Part shown: piece after piece, positions 51,655 through 59,343 of the stretch | How the letters are laid out: the number at the start of each line of letters is the position of its first letter | Position numbering within the stretch: position 1 is the stretch's first letter | Assembly (NCBI RefSeq): GCF_900602065.1 | Contig: NZ_UWFN01000347.1 | Span: 62,001 to 126,000, forward strand | Length of the DNA: 64,000 nucleotides | Direction of reading: 5' to 3' | From: Pseudomonas viridiflava | GTDB lineage: Bacteria; Pseudomonadota; Gammaproteobacteria; Pseudomonadales; Pseudomonadaceae | Notes under the pieces: model-generated | What the model saw: only the letters and a program-made list of their open reading frames with translations | What the model was told of the DNA's origin: nothing | Database searches by the model: none | Program-made: the position numbers and the translations under genes

Positions 51655-52455
51655 TTACCACTGCGCCCGCAGCAGTTCGCGCACTTTTGACGAGGCTTGG
51701 CGATTGCTCGCGCCAAGTCGGCTGCTCAGGTCATTCCCTGTGGCCTTCACGTCTTTGATCGCACTGTTCAGCACCTCCTGAACCTGGCTGATATCTTCGC
51801 CGGAGGGCTGTTCGATCTGGCTGACCGACAAGGTCTCCCAGAGCAAGCCAAGGCTGGCGTAGTTCTCGATGTCGTACGCCATGGGCGGGATGCTGGAAGC
51901 GAGTTTTTCCAGTTCGTCGACGCTGCGTAAGGTGACTCGCGCCGCCGACTCTTTGCCCATGGCGTGCACCATAACGCCGGGATCACGAAGGGCAATCAGC
52001 CGATTGGCCTGATAACCGTGAGCCAGAAACGCACCGGACATGGCCTTGCCAACCAGCAAACCAATGACCGGATGGCCCGCCAGTCGCGCACGGGCATAAC
52101 TGTCTACCGCACCGGCCAACGCTTGATGAATCCCGAGCGCTTCTTCGCGTCGGCCATACGCCTGACTCGGCACATCAACGATAGCGATCAATGCGCGCTT
52201 GTGTTCGTTATCACGATCCAGCTCGATGGCGGAATCCACGGCCTTGGCCAGACCCCAACCTTCCAGTAATCCGACCTCGCCACTGCGAGCGCGCGGAAAC
52301 CGGTTGTCAGCATCGGCAACCACCGCCAGAAAACGCACCGGCTGATCACCCAGTATTCCATCGGCAGCCTTGACTGAATGAGGCAAACCCACCACTTCGG
52401 CCGCATTGGCGCTGAGCGCCTTGAACCAGTTCAAACCTCTTTGGGAAGCGCTCAT
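51655..52455 (-). CDS. mdcE: Malonate decarboxylase, gamma subunit
   Basis: A 266-residue carboxyltransferase-like subunit that works with MdcD in decarboxylating malonyl-S-ACP to acetyl-S-ACP. IVDVPSQAYGRREEALGIHQAL and HPVIGLLVGKAMSGAFLAHG form the oxyanion/biotin-carboxyltransferase-like fold. Its ATG overlaps the mdcD stop codon by 4 bp. No biotin protein is encoded here, consistent with the soluble biotin-independent enzyme. Confidence 0.92.
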   Translation of the reverse strand: MSASQRGLNWFKALSANAAEVVGLPHSVKAADGILGDQPVRFLAVVADADNRFPRARSGEVGLLEGWGLAKAVDSAIELDRDNEHKRALIAIVDVPSQAYGRREEALGIHQALAGAVDSYARARLAGHPVIGLLVGKAMSGAFLAHGYQANRLIALRDPGVMVHAMGKESAARVTLRSVDELEKLASSIPPMAYDIENYASLGLLWETLSVSQIEQPSGEDISQVQEVLNSAIKDVKATGNDLSSRLGASNRQASSKVRELLRAQW

Positions 52456-53318
52456 GGCTTGGCTCCTTTGGATTGCGGCTCTGTATAGAGATCGCGCACG
52501 GTTTGCGGATCGACTTGTGAAGTGGTGTCGAGACGCGCCAGACGATGCAGAAAGGTTTCGTACTGGCTGCTGCGCTCCTGAGCCGGAACACCGAGGCTGA
52601 TCCAGCCGGTCACTTGTTCACGAATCGCCTGCACGTCGTCAGCGGCAAAACCGTCCACCAGATGACTGGCGTAACGCTGCTCGCCTCCGGTCAGGCTCCA
52701 GATGAAAGGCCGATCGCGGGAGTCGTATTCTTCGATACCCGCTTCCTGCTCGATCACTTGCGGGCCGTTCAAGCCAAGCCGTGCTTCCTGAGTCACCAAC
52801 AGGTAACTGCACAAGCCCGCCGCGATGGACATGCCTCCAAAACAACCGACGCTGCCCGCCACCACGCCGATCACCGGCTGGTACTGGCGCAGGTCGACAA
52901 TCGCCGCGTGAATCTCGGCAATCGCAGCCAGCCCAAGGTTGGCTTCCTGCAAGCGCACGCCACCGGTTTCCAGCAGCAAAATCGCGGCAGTCGGAATACC
53001 GTTGCGGTTGTCTTCAGCAGCCAGTTCCAGTGCGCCAGCCATTTTCGCGCCGCCTACTTCACCCATGCTGCCGCCCTGAAACGCACCTTCGATGGCGGCG
53101 ATAACCACCGGCAAACCACCGACCGTACCTTTGGCGACAATCACCCCGTCGTCCGCCTGGGCGACGATGCCTTGCTTGATCAACCAGGGCGACATGACGC
53201 GGTCAAACGGCCCAATCAGCTCACGAAAGCTGCCTTCGTCGAGCAGCGCTTTTGCCCGTTGCCGAGCGCCCAATTCGACGAAGCTGTGTTGCTGGAGCAA
53301 GCGTGCGGTATCAGTCAT
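52452..53318 (-). CDS. mdcD: Malonate decarboxylase, beta subunit
   Basis: A 288-residue carboxyltransferase-type subunit. LIGPFDRVMSPWLIKQGIVAQ, IVAKGTVGGLPVVIAAIEGAFQGGSMGEVGGAK and VAGSVGCFGGMSIAAGLCSYLL are the conserved crotonase-like parts. With MdcE it forms the decarboxylase core. The start at 53318 overlaps the end of mdcC by 8 bp; the longer open frame to 53465 lies within mdcC and is rejected. Confidence 0.93.
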   Translation of the reverse strand: MTDTARLLQQHSFVELGARQRAKALLDEGSFRELIGPFDRVMSPWLIKQGIVAQADDGVIVAKGTVGGLPVVIAAIEGAFQGGSMGEVGGAKMAGALELAAEDNRNGIPTAAILLLETGGVRLQEANLGLAAIAEIHAAIVDLRQYQPVIGVVAGSVGCFGGMSIAAGLCSYLLVTQEARLGLNGPQVIEQEAGIEEYDSRDRPFIWSLTGGEQRYASHLVDGFAADDVQAIREQVTGWISLGVPAQERSSQYETFLHRLARLDTTSQVDPQTVRDLYTEPQSKGAKP

Positions 53319-53610
53319 GACCAATCTCCTCGAAGCCTTGCTCCAGACGCAAACGAACCACGCCTGGTGTGGCGCCGAAATCGTGAATATCGATGGCCAG
53401 CGCAGGTGGCGTCTGACCGTCGAACATGCGCTCGAACAAATGCTGCCAGCGGGCAGACGCGCCATTTACCGACGTCACCACGTTGATCGACAACTTGCCG
53501 GGCACTCCGGGTTCAAGCAGCACTTCCAGATCGCCGGATCCGACACAACCCACCAGCGCACGGCCTAGCGGCGGCTGCCCGGCGGGGAATTCAAAAGACA
53601 GGGTTTCCAT
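53311..53610 (-). CDS. mdcC: Malonate decarboxylase acyl carrier protein (delta subunit)
   Basis: A 99-residue carrier protein. The prosthetic-group serine is in GRALVGCVGSGDLEVLLEP near residue 25. It carries the triphosphoribosyl-dephospho-CoA arm to which malonyl and acetyl groups are bound in turn. It lies 2 bp after mdcB and overlaps mdcD by 8 bp. Confidence 0.92.
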   Translation of the reverse strand: METLSFEFPAGQPPLGRALVGCVGSGDLEVLLEPGVPGKLSINVVTSVNGASARWQHLFERMFDGQTPPALAIDIHDFGATPGVVRLRLEQGFEEIGHD

Positions 53611-53612
53611 GG

Positions 53613-54494
53613 TCAGACACTCCTCGATTCAGAGCCGAGCACAGGCTCAAGGCTATCGATGAACAGGCATGCGGCGAGCAAATCGGCAGCGCCACCGGGG
53701 GATGCATTGAGCTGCAACAACTGCTGATCCAGCGCGTGCAAACAGCGGCGACCGGCCAGACTCGCACTGCCGCCCGCGTCCAGCACCCGTTGCGCGCCGT
53801 GCTGCATGGCGTGCAAACCTTCAAGGCCGGAGCGATACAGCACACAGGTGTCCGCCAACGTGGTCATGATCGCCAGTAAGGCATCGAGTCGCGCGTTCTG
53901 CTCGCCACTGGCGTTGGCGCGACTGCGGCGCATTTGCGGCAGGCCTTTTTGCATGACGGCGGGGAAGCCCAGTTGCGCCTGTTCTTTCGCACCCATGGCG
54001 CCATAACGCTGGGCCACTTGTGCGCCGTGGCTAAGTTGCGCAACCACGTTGCGGTCTTCAATCAAGGCAAGCTTTGCGGCGCGCAGGGTCAATTGCGCTG
54101 CGCTGCAGTTATTCGGTTCAAGCGCGGCAGCGGTGACCAACAGGCCCAAGGCCCAGATCGCGCCACGGTGGGTGTTCACGCCATTCGTGGTGCGCAGCAT
54201 CGCGGCTTCGCCTTCACGACCGATGCGGCCCAAGGTCTCGCGCAAAGGCTGGCCGATCTCGGAGAACTGCTGGGCCGCTTCAGCCATGTCTTTGAACATT
54301 GGCCATAGCGACAACGCCGAGGCGTGCATCAGGCCCAGATGCAGATCGCTGTGCGCGCCACTGCCGCGCCGATCCACCAGTGCAGGTTTAGGTGAAAGGT
54401 CCGCTTCATCGATTAACGCTTCAACGGCAAGGTCAGCCAGCTGTTCGGCGAACAACGGGCTGTCAGATTTGGCTTTGTGTGCAAGTGCGCTCAT
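53613..54494 (-). CDS. mdcB: Triphosphoribosyl-dephospho-CoA synthase
   Basis: A 293-residue enzyme of the CitG/MdcB family that makes the precursor of the MdcC prosthetic group from ATP and dephospho-CoA. SPKPALVDRRGSGAHSDLHL near residue 50 and GVNTHRGAIWALGLLVTAA near residue 120 are family signatures. The start at 54494 overlaps the mdcA stop by one base (TGATG); the longer frame to 54542 is inside mdcA. Adjacent mdcC and mdcG complete the cofactor pathway. Confidence 0.93.
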   Translation of the reverse strand: MSALAHKAKSDSPLFAEQLADLAVEALIDEADLSPKPALVDRRGSGAHSDLHLGLMHASALSLWPMFKDMAEAAQQFSEIGQPLRETLGRIGREGEAAMLRTTNGVNTHRGAIWALGLLVTAAALEPNNCSAAQLTLRAAKLALIEDRNVVAQLSHGAQVAQRYGAMGAKEQAQLGFPAVMQKGLPQMRRSRANASGEQNARLDALLAIMTTLADTCVLYRSGLEGLHAMQHGAQRVLDAGGSASLAGRRCLHALDQQLLQLNASPGGAADLLAACLFIDSLEPVLGSESRSV

Positions 54495-56170
54495 CACCAA
54501 CTCCTGAATTTGGCAGGTGGGTTGTACAAGCCGCCTGACCACTGAACCAGATCACCGATGCTCTTGGCGGCGAGCAATTCGCGGCTGGCATCGGTGCGGC
54601 GGATACCCAGATCTTCCGGCAGCGCAATCAAGCCTTCACGGCGCATGCGGGCGGTGTCTTTGGGGTTATGGCGCATGCCGATGACAGTCACGCCTGCCAC
54701 CGCTGCGATCATCGCCTGACGCTCTTCAAGGCTGCGTGCCTTGTACAGATAGGCAATGCCTTCTTCGGTGAGCAAATGGGTGACGTCGTCGCCATAGATC
54801 ATGATTGGCGCGAGGGGCATGCCGCTTTTCTTCGCCACTTCGACCGCGTCGAGGGTTTCCACGAAAGTGGGTTTACCACCCTCCTGGAAGGTCTCGACCA
54901 TCTGCACCACGAGCTTTTTGCCGCGCTCAAGATAAGCATCCGGGCCGTCGCCGCTCTGTTGGCGCATGTCCAGCCAGGCGGGGGTTGGATGACGACGTCC
55001 GTGAGGGTCGTGGCCCATGTTCGGCGCGCCACCAAAACCGGCGAGGCGACCACGGGTGACGGTTGAGGAGTGACCATCACCATCCACTTGCAAGGTCGCA
55101 CCGATGAAAAGATCCACGGCGTATTGCCCGGCCAGTTGGCAGACCATGCGGTTGGAACGCATAGAGCCGTCACGCCCGGTAAAGAACACATCCGGCCGGG
55201 CAGCGATGTAGTTTTCCATCCCCAGTTCAGTGCCGAAGCAGTGCACGCTCTCGACCCAGCCGCTTTCGATGGCGGGGATCAACGTCGGGTGCGGATTGAG
55301 CGTCCAGTTGCGGCAGATCTTGCCCTTCAGGCCGAGTGATTCACCGTAGGTCGGCAGGATCAATTCGATGGCGGCGGTGTTGAAACCGATGCCGTGGTTA
55401 AGCGACTGCACATTGTGTTTTTCGTAGATGCCGCGGATCGCCATCATCGCCATCAACACGTGTACTGGCTTGATGTGGCGCGGGTCGCGAGTGAACAGCG
55501 GTTCGATGTAAAACGGTTTGTCAGCGACCACAACAAAATCGACCCACGACGCCGGGATATCAACGCGAGGCAGATCGCTGACGTCGTCCACCAATTGGTT
55601 GACCTGAACGATGACAATGCCGTCGCTGAACGCGGCGGGTTCGATCAAGGCGGGGGTGTCTTCGGTGCTGGGGCCGGTGTAGATGTTGCCTGCCCGGTCG
55701 GCCATGAAACCGGCCGAGAGCACGACATTGGGAATCAGATCGACCACGAGCCGCGAGTACAGCTCGATATAGGTATGAATCGCGCCGATTTCCAGCAGGC
55801 CGTCTTCCAGCAACTGGCTGATGCGCAGGCTTTGCGTACCGGCAAAGGAGAAATCGAGCTTGCGGGCGATGCCGCGTTCGAAGAGATCCAGATGCTCCGA
55901 GCGTCCGACGCTGGGCATGATCATGTGCAGGTCATGCAGCTTGGCCGGGTCGACTTTGGCCAGGGCACGGGAAAGAAAGTCCGCCTGCTTCTGGTTGTTG
56001 CCCTCAAGCACCACGCGATCACCGGACACCATCAAGGCTTCCAGCGCTGCGACGATGTTGTCGGTCGGCAACACCACACCATCGGCAAGATGCCGCACCT
56101 GCTCGAGCCGCCGCTGTTTCTCGGTGCGACGACGCGACCAGCGCGCGTCGGGGGTCGTTATTGTTGTCAT
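54494..56170 (-). CDS. mdcA: Malonate decarboxylase, alpha subunit (acetyl-S-ACP:malonate ACP transferase)
   Basis: A 558-residue CoA-transferase-like subunit and first gene of the operon. It exchanges acetyl for malonyl on the carrier protein. DARWSRRRTEKQRRLEQVRH begins the protein; MIMPSVGRSEHLDLFERGIAR, LSAGFMADRAGNIYTGPSTEDTP, NHGIGFNTAAIELILPTYGE and LAGFGGAPNMGHDPHGRRHPTP are conserved MdcA parts. The ATG at 56170 is chosen over a GTG two codons upstream because GGAG is correctly placed. The promoter region upstream has a LysR-type site. Confidence 0.95.
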   Translation of the reverse strand: MTTITTPDARWSRRRTEKQRRLEQVRHLADGVVLPTDNIVAALEALMVSGDRVVLEGNNQKQADFLSRALAKVDPAKLHDLHMIMPSVGRSEHLDLFERGIARKLDFSFAGTQSLRISQLLEDGLLEIGAIHTYIELYSRLVVDLIPNVVLSAGFMADRAGNIYTGPSTEDTPALIEPAAFSDGIVIVQVNQLVDDVSDLPRVDIPASWVDFVVVADKPFYIEPLFTRDPRHIKPVHVLMAMMAIRGIYEKHNVQSLNHGIGFNTAAIELILPTYGESLGLKGKICRNWTLNPHPTLIPAIESGWVESVHCFGTELGMENYIAARPDVFFTGRDGSMRSNRMVCQLAGQYAVDLFIGATLQVDGDGHSSTVTRGRLAGFGGAPNMGHDPHGRRHPTPAWLDMRQQSGDGPDAYLERGKKLVVQMVETFQEGGKPTFVETLDAVEVAKKSGMPLAPIMIYGDDVTHLLTEEGIAYLYKARSLEERQAMIAAVAGVTVIGMRHNPKDTARMRREGLIALPEDLGIRRTDASRELLAAKSIGDLVQWSGGLYNPPAKFRSW

Positions 56171-56250
56171 GTCCACTCCACGATTTCGCTGTCGTGGGCC
56201 ACCTTAGGAGCTAAGGGTGCGGGGCATCAATCAAGTAGAGCGCGGGATCG

Positions 56251-56265
56251 TTACGGTTGGAGTAA
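56251..56265. promoter_or_regulatory. LysR-type site (T-N11-A palindrome) upstream of mdcA
   Basis: TTACGGTTGGAGTAA is a TTAC-N7-GTAA inverted repeat containing a T-N11-A motif, 81 bp before the mdcA start. A second imperfect inverted repeat (CACCTTAGGAGCTAAGGGTG, 56200-56219) lies nearer the gene. These are candidate MdcR sites; no binding data. Confidence 0.42.
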
Positions 56266-56313
56266 TGATAGCGATACGCACCAATGGGAGTGCAGGCCTG
56301 CAAACGCAATTTC

Positions 56314-56405
56314 AGTGGGAGCGAATTCATTCGCGAAGAGGACGGTACATCCGCAGCGTATGCACTGCCTGAAATACCGCCTTCCCGAATGAATTCGGTC
56401 CCACA
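56314..56405. repeat. REP-like palindrome, GTGGGAGCGAATTCATTCGCGAA type
   Basis: Left arm AGTGGGAGCGAATTCATTCG, right arm CGAATGAATTCGGTCCCACA with the same internal CCGCCTTCCCG seen at 11579. It lies between the mdcA promoter region and the DUF3077-like gene. Confidence 0.82.
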
Positions 56406-56428
56406 GGTGAACAGCAGCTTCGCAGCAG

Positions 56429-56641
56429 TTACTGCAGCGACCGCTCAACCATCGCTTTGGCCATTTCAACCAGATGCACAACAGAAAACGCCAGATCGCG
56501 CTTTGAACCGGTCAGGCTGTCGCCGCATTCGTAAGCAGTGGCCATGGCGCAACGCAGTAACTCTGAGGCGTGAGTCAGGGATTGCTCTTGAGTCAGGGCG
56601 TGATTGGCGAGGAAGGGTATCGGGGGTGATGTTTCGGGCAT
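56429..56641 (-). CDS. DUF3077-like small Pseudomonas protein
   Basis: A 70-residue acidic-helical protein. The pattern ALTQEQSLTHASELLRCAMA followed by YECGDSLTGSKRDLAFSVVHLVEMAKAMVERS resembles the DUF3077/DUF6124-type families that are common in Pseudomonas and of unknown function. The start at 56641 (MPETSPPIPFL) has AGGAA at acceptable spacing. The frame stays open to 56779, but that part lies inside a series of hairpins and is judged untranslated. Stress- or rhizosphere-related roles cannot be inferred from sequence. Confidence 0.65.
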   Translation of the reverse strand: MPETSPPIPFLANHALTQEQSLTHASELLRCAMATAYECGDSLTGSKRDLAFSVVHLVEMAKAMVERSLQ

Positions 56642-56870
56642 TTGATTTAATTCCTGTATGAATTTAGGAGCCACCCATTCGCTACCAAACGATGGGTGGC
56701 AGCCGTACGCAAGTTGGTAGAACCGGTTACAGGAACCCGGCGCGTCCGAAGACACCGTGCGCACGGCCACCATAAACACAGGCCGTAAAAATGCGCCTCG
56801 CAGAAGGTGGCGCGTTGCGCCTGTAACTCTAGGTCTACCAAACCTGATCGCTGATTTTGCAGCGACGGCA
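56642..56870 (-). ncRNA. Multi-hairpin structured leader upstream of the DUF3077-like gene
   Basis: On the minus strand, transcription toward the gene would pass through five inverted repeats in series: TCGCTG/CAGCGA (56848-56865), GCGCC/GGCGC (56793-56813), ACGGCC/GGCCGT (56763-56786), CCGG-GTT/AACCGG (56723-56740) and the 9-bp GCCACCCAT/ATGGGTGGC (56670-56700) just before the ribosome-binding site. No T-run follows any of them. Similar leaders before such small genes in other Pseudomonas come to mind from memory but could not be checked. It may be a cis-regulatory RNA. Confidence 0.5.
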
Positions 56871-56905
56871 GGAGGTTAGAGACCCAAATCACAGGGCGCA
56901 ATAGG

Positions 56906-56999
56906 CCGGGATTTTCTCGGAAATTTCACTCAAGTGAAAGGGAGGCTTCTTGCTATCGAACGGCCATAAAACGAGTCAACATCTGCGCAGGCAATAAAT
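56906..56999 (+). repeat. Imperfect direct repeat R1, upstream of the toxin-antitoxin module
   Basis: The core CGGAAATTTCACTCAAGTGA (56918-56937, continuing AAGGG) matches R2 at 57690 with one change in 25 bases. Weaker similarity continues without gaps for about 80 bp at a constant offset of 772 bp. TTTCACT/AGTGAAA in R1 forms a small palindrome. Confidence 0.6.
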
Positions 57000-57169
57000 A
57001 TCTAACTCAAAAAAGTAGGCATCCCTTGATAAATTTCAAAGCCCAAACTTCCTGCGAAAACTTCAAAGCAATGACACATCTGAATAGCGAAACCTCTCTG
57101 CACTCACAGCAGCGGTATACTCCCAAGCGTTGCGCGCAAACCTATAATTGCCAATTCGGGGAGTACGTC

Positions 57170-57418
57170 ATGGCATCATCCACGTTGTCATTCTTTATTG
57201 ATGACTCATTGGCAGCAAAACTCGACGAGCTCGTGTCGGCTTCAAATCGAGACCGCCAATACCATCTGCAACGGGCGTTAGAACAATATTTGGCGACAGC
57301 ATTCGAAGAGTTGCAGGCGATAGACGAAGGCATTGCAGACGCTGAAGCGGGTCGTCTCACCGATCTTGAAATAGTAAAAGCTGAGTGGTTAGCACGTGCG
57401 AACAATAGCGCTGACTGA
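57170..57418 (+). CDS. Ribbon-helix-helix antitoxin (CopG/ParD type)
   Basis: An 82-residue antitoxin. STLSFFIDDSLAAKLDELVSASNRDRQYHLQRALEQYL is a ribbon-helix-helix DNA-binding domain (beta strand residues 4-9, then two helices); the C-terminal part (FEELQAIDEGIADAEAGRLTD) would wrap the toxin. The start at 57170 has GGGAG upstream; the longer frame from 57026 lacks support. A consensus TATAAT lies at 57143. It overlaps the toxin gene by 23 bp and probably represses the pair. Confidence 0.87.
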   Translation: MASSTLSFFIDDSLAAKLDELVSASNRDRQYHLQRALEQYLATAFEELQAIDEGIADAEAGRLTDLEIVKAEWLARANNSAD

Positions 57419-57671
57419 GAAAGCTCGAAGCGACCTGCTTTCTATCCACGAATACTACGTTGCAAACGCAGGTCCAAAGGTAGCAACTGGCATTATTCTC
57501 CACCTCCTCGAAAAGCTGGACCCACTGACGATTTTCAGCAGCATGGGGCGCCCGGCTCTACGTCCAGGGGTTCGTGAGCTGGTTTTTGCTCGCTACCCAT
57601 TTTTAGCGCTGTACCGAATAAACGATCAAGAAATTCAAGTCATTAGAATTCGACATCAACGAAATGCTTAG
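57396..57671 (+). CDS. RelE/ParE-superfamily toxin
   Basis: A 91-residue toxin with a GTG start. VRTIALTEKARSDLLSIHEYY at the N-terminus, then GRPALRPGVRELVFARYPFLALYRINDQEIQVIRIRHQRNA match the RelE/ParE fold; the conserved PGVREL, YRI and IRHQR are present. RelE members cut mRNA at the ribosome, ParE members poison gyrase; which applies here is undecided, though pairing with an RHH antitoxin favours ParE. It is complete. The pair is flanked by direct repeats R1 and R2. Confidence 0.87.
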   Translation: MRTIALTEKARSDLLSIHEYYVANAGPKVATGIILHLLEKLDPLTIFSSMGRPALRPGVRELVFARYPFLALYRINDQEIQVIRIRHQRNA

Positions 57672-57677
57672 TTGGTC

Positions 57678-57771
57678 CAGGTTTTTTTTCGGAAATTTCA
57701 CTCAAGGGAAAGGGCGATGTCTGGCTGTAGAGTGGGGAAGTTGTGGCTCAATATCTCGGCGGGTAATACAT
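57678..57771 (+). repeat. Imperfect direct repeat R2, downstream of the toxin-antitoxin module
   Basis: CGGAAATTTCACTCAAGGGA (57690-57709, continuing AAGGG) repeats the R1 core. It precedes the YefM-like remnant just as R1 precedes the antitoxin, so it could be a duplicated upstream region rather than an integration scar. Confidence 0.6.
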
Positions 57772-57834
57772 CCGTACTGATTCGCTCCGCCTAAATCAGT
57801 TACTTTTCATTGAAAACGCTCTTCGGATTTCATC

Positions 57835-58020
57835 ATGACCTCGCCTGACAACCCGCGGAATGAAAACTCCAGCGTTGAGACGACTTACTTGCTGAGTAAC
57901 GAATCAAACGCCAAGCGCCTGCGCCGCTCTGTCGCTCAACACAAAGCCAGGACAGTTCTGACCGACGATATGTCCTTGAACCTAAGCGAGCTAGAAGTGA
58001 ACCGACGCGCTCACGCAGCA
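57835..58020 (+). pseudogene. Probable remnant of a YefM/Phd-type antitoxin gene
   Basis: The frame begins MTSPDNPRNENSSVETTYLL and continues SNESNAKRLRRSVAQHKART. SSVETTYLL-SNxxNAKRL is the C-terminal helix pattern of YefM antitoxins (ETxYLLxSPxNAxRLLxSI), but the N-terminal DNA-binding part is missing, replaced by an unrelated short sequence. The frame then runs into a palindromic repeat and the end of fic. No YoeB toxin gene is seen. I consider it a decayed half of a second toxin-antitoxin pair; a small functional gene is possible. Confidence 0.5.
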
Positions 58021-58032
58021 AGCACAGGCCAT

Positions 58033-58063
58033 TGTAGGAGTGACCGGGGTGGCGCTCCTACAG
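58033..58063. repeat. Minimal REP-like element
   Basis: TGTAGGAG and CTCCTACA enclose TGACCGGGGTGGCG only. This appears to be the inserted left-arm segment seen at 37772 and 38649, here with its own right tip. Confidence 0.65.
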
Positions 58064-58093
58064 GTCCAAGGTTAGCTGCGGGACAACAACCGC

Positions 58094-59233
58094 TCAATCC
58101 AAGACCAACTGATACCGCGTACTCCGCCCTCCTCCCGGTAGCTTCAGCAAGCAGCCCTTTTCCAGAAGATCAGCAAGGTGCCGGGTGGCGGTGGCTTTAC
58201 TGACCTTGGCAACAGCCTGATATTGCGCGGCGCTGATGCCGCCTTCGAAACCCGGCTTGTCTGCCAGCAAACTTCCGTCCAGCAAACGATTGAGGACTTT
58301 GATTTGCTCTGGAGATAAACCGTCTTCCCGGTGTTGCTGCCAGAAGCGCGCCTTGGCCAATACGCGGTCGATGGGTTTGATCGCTTGCTCAAGGGTATGC
58401 AGCAGGGTTTGCAGAAACCACTCAAGCCACGGCGTGATATCCAGACCGTCTTTCTGACTGCGCTCCAGGATTTCATAGTAGCCGCGTCGATCCGCAAGGA
58501 TGCTGGCGGACATGGCGTAAAAGCGGATCGCCTGGTTCTCGGCCTGCGCCAAAGCAAGGTCAGTGATAGCTCGCGTCAGACGGCCGTTGCCGTCATCGAA
58601 GGGATGCAGCGTCACGAACCAGAAGTGCGCAATACCCGCACGCAGCAATGGGTCGAGGCTGGCATCTTCCCGGTTGGCGGCGAACCAATCAAGAAACGCA
58701 TCGAGTTGTCCCTCCAGGCCTTCGCGCGCCGGGGCTTCGAAATGCACAGTTGGCCGGTCCACACACCCAGACACCACCTGCATCGGCTCATTACCCCGCA
58801 AGGCACCTACCCGAATGTCGTGGGACAGCAGCGATTCCTGGGCCGGAAACAGCAGCGTATGCCAGTGCAGTATCCGCTCAAGCGTGAGCGTCGCAGTGTG
58901 TTGCTGGGTGGCATCGAGCATTAGCTCGGCCAGGCCTTCACTGCGCGGGCTGACCCGCTGATCAGCCTCAAGTCCAAGACGCTTGGCCAGTGATGAGCGT
59001 ACCGAGCCGACATTCAGTTGCTCACCTTCAATGGCTGAAGAGGTGATGATGTTTTGCAGCAGCGCATCAAGCTCCGTCTGTGCGCTCGCATCGTCTCCCG
59101 CCGCCCCCAACATGCCCAGCAACTGGCCCTGCGCCTGAGAGCAGCAACGCAACAGTGAGGCGAGCCGCTCCGCCTGCCAGCGAAAATGCGGCCAGTCAGC
59201 GTGCTGCCAGATCCAGTTCAGGGGTTCGTTCAT
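58094..59233 (-). CDS. Fic-domain AMP-transferase with N-terminal DUF4172 and C-terminal winged helix
   Basis: A 379-residue Fic protein. The N-terminal DUF4172 part begins MNEPLNWIWQHADWPHFRWQ. The inhibitory helix motif S-x3-E-G is in ITSSAIEGEQLNV (near residue 58), and the active site HPFDDGNGRLTR (near residue 195) is canonical, so it should transfer AMP to Tyr/Ser/Thr hydroxyls of a target unless inhibited. The C-terminal 80 residues form a winged helix (AAQYQAVAKVSKATATRHLADLLEKG), suggesting autoregulation. The start at 59233 is set by the DUF4172 N-terminus; the frame is open upstream only through an operator and a repeat. No separate antitoxin gene adjoins, as expected for this self-inhibited class. 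Confidence 0.9.
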   Translation of the reverse strand: MNEPLNWIWQHADWPHFRWQAERLASLLRCCSQAQGQLLGMLGAAGDDASAQTELDALLQNIITSSAIEGEQLNVGSVRSSLAKRLGLEADQRVSPRSEGLAELMLDATQQHTATLTLERILHWHTLLFPAQESLLSHDIRVGALRGNEPMQVVSGCVDRPTVHFEAPAREGLEGQLDAFLDWFAANREDASLDPLLRAGIAHFWFVTLHPFDDGNGRLTRAITDLALAQAENQAIRFYAMSASILADRRGYYEILERSQKDGLDITPWLEWFLQTLLHTLEQAIKPIDRVLAKARFWQQHREDGLSPEQIKVLNRLLDGSLLADKPGFEGGISAAQYQAVAKVSKATATRHLADLLEKGCLLKLPGGGRSTRYQLVLD

Positions 59234-59272
59234 AGTGGCGGCCGTTTTGCACATGAGTCGAATAATAGCCGT

Positions 59273-59314
59273 ATTCGGCTCATCAGGTGAGCCGAATAGC
59301 CGATTTAATCGGCT
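59273..59314. promoter_or_regulatory. Double palindromic operator upstream of fic
   Basis: ATTCGGCTCA/TGAGCCGAAT is an exact inverted repeat with a 5-bp spacer (59273-59297), and AGCCGATT/AATCGGCT (59298-59314) is another with a single central base. Their half-sites share AGCCGA. They lie 40-80 bp before the fic start and are likely bound by the winged-helix domain of the Fic protein itself. Confidence 0.65.
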
Positions 59315-59343
59315 CACGTATTTAACTGGGTACGCATTTTTCG

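Noticed and set aside
56642..56779. N-terminal extension of the DUF3077-like protein
   Set aside because: The in-frame translation overlaps two perfect hairpins and precedes the ribosome-binding site of the short form; it may be accidental, although it remains a possible alternative.
56918..56970. Possible FliA (sigma-28) promoter in the R1 repeat (CTCAAG followed by GCTATCG)
   Set aside because: The spacing is longer than the sigma-28 consensus, the -10 is degenerate, R2 has lost it and no motility gene follows.
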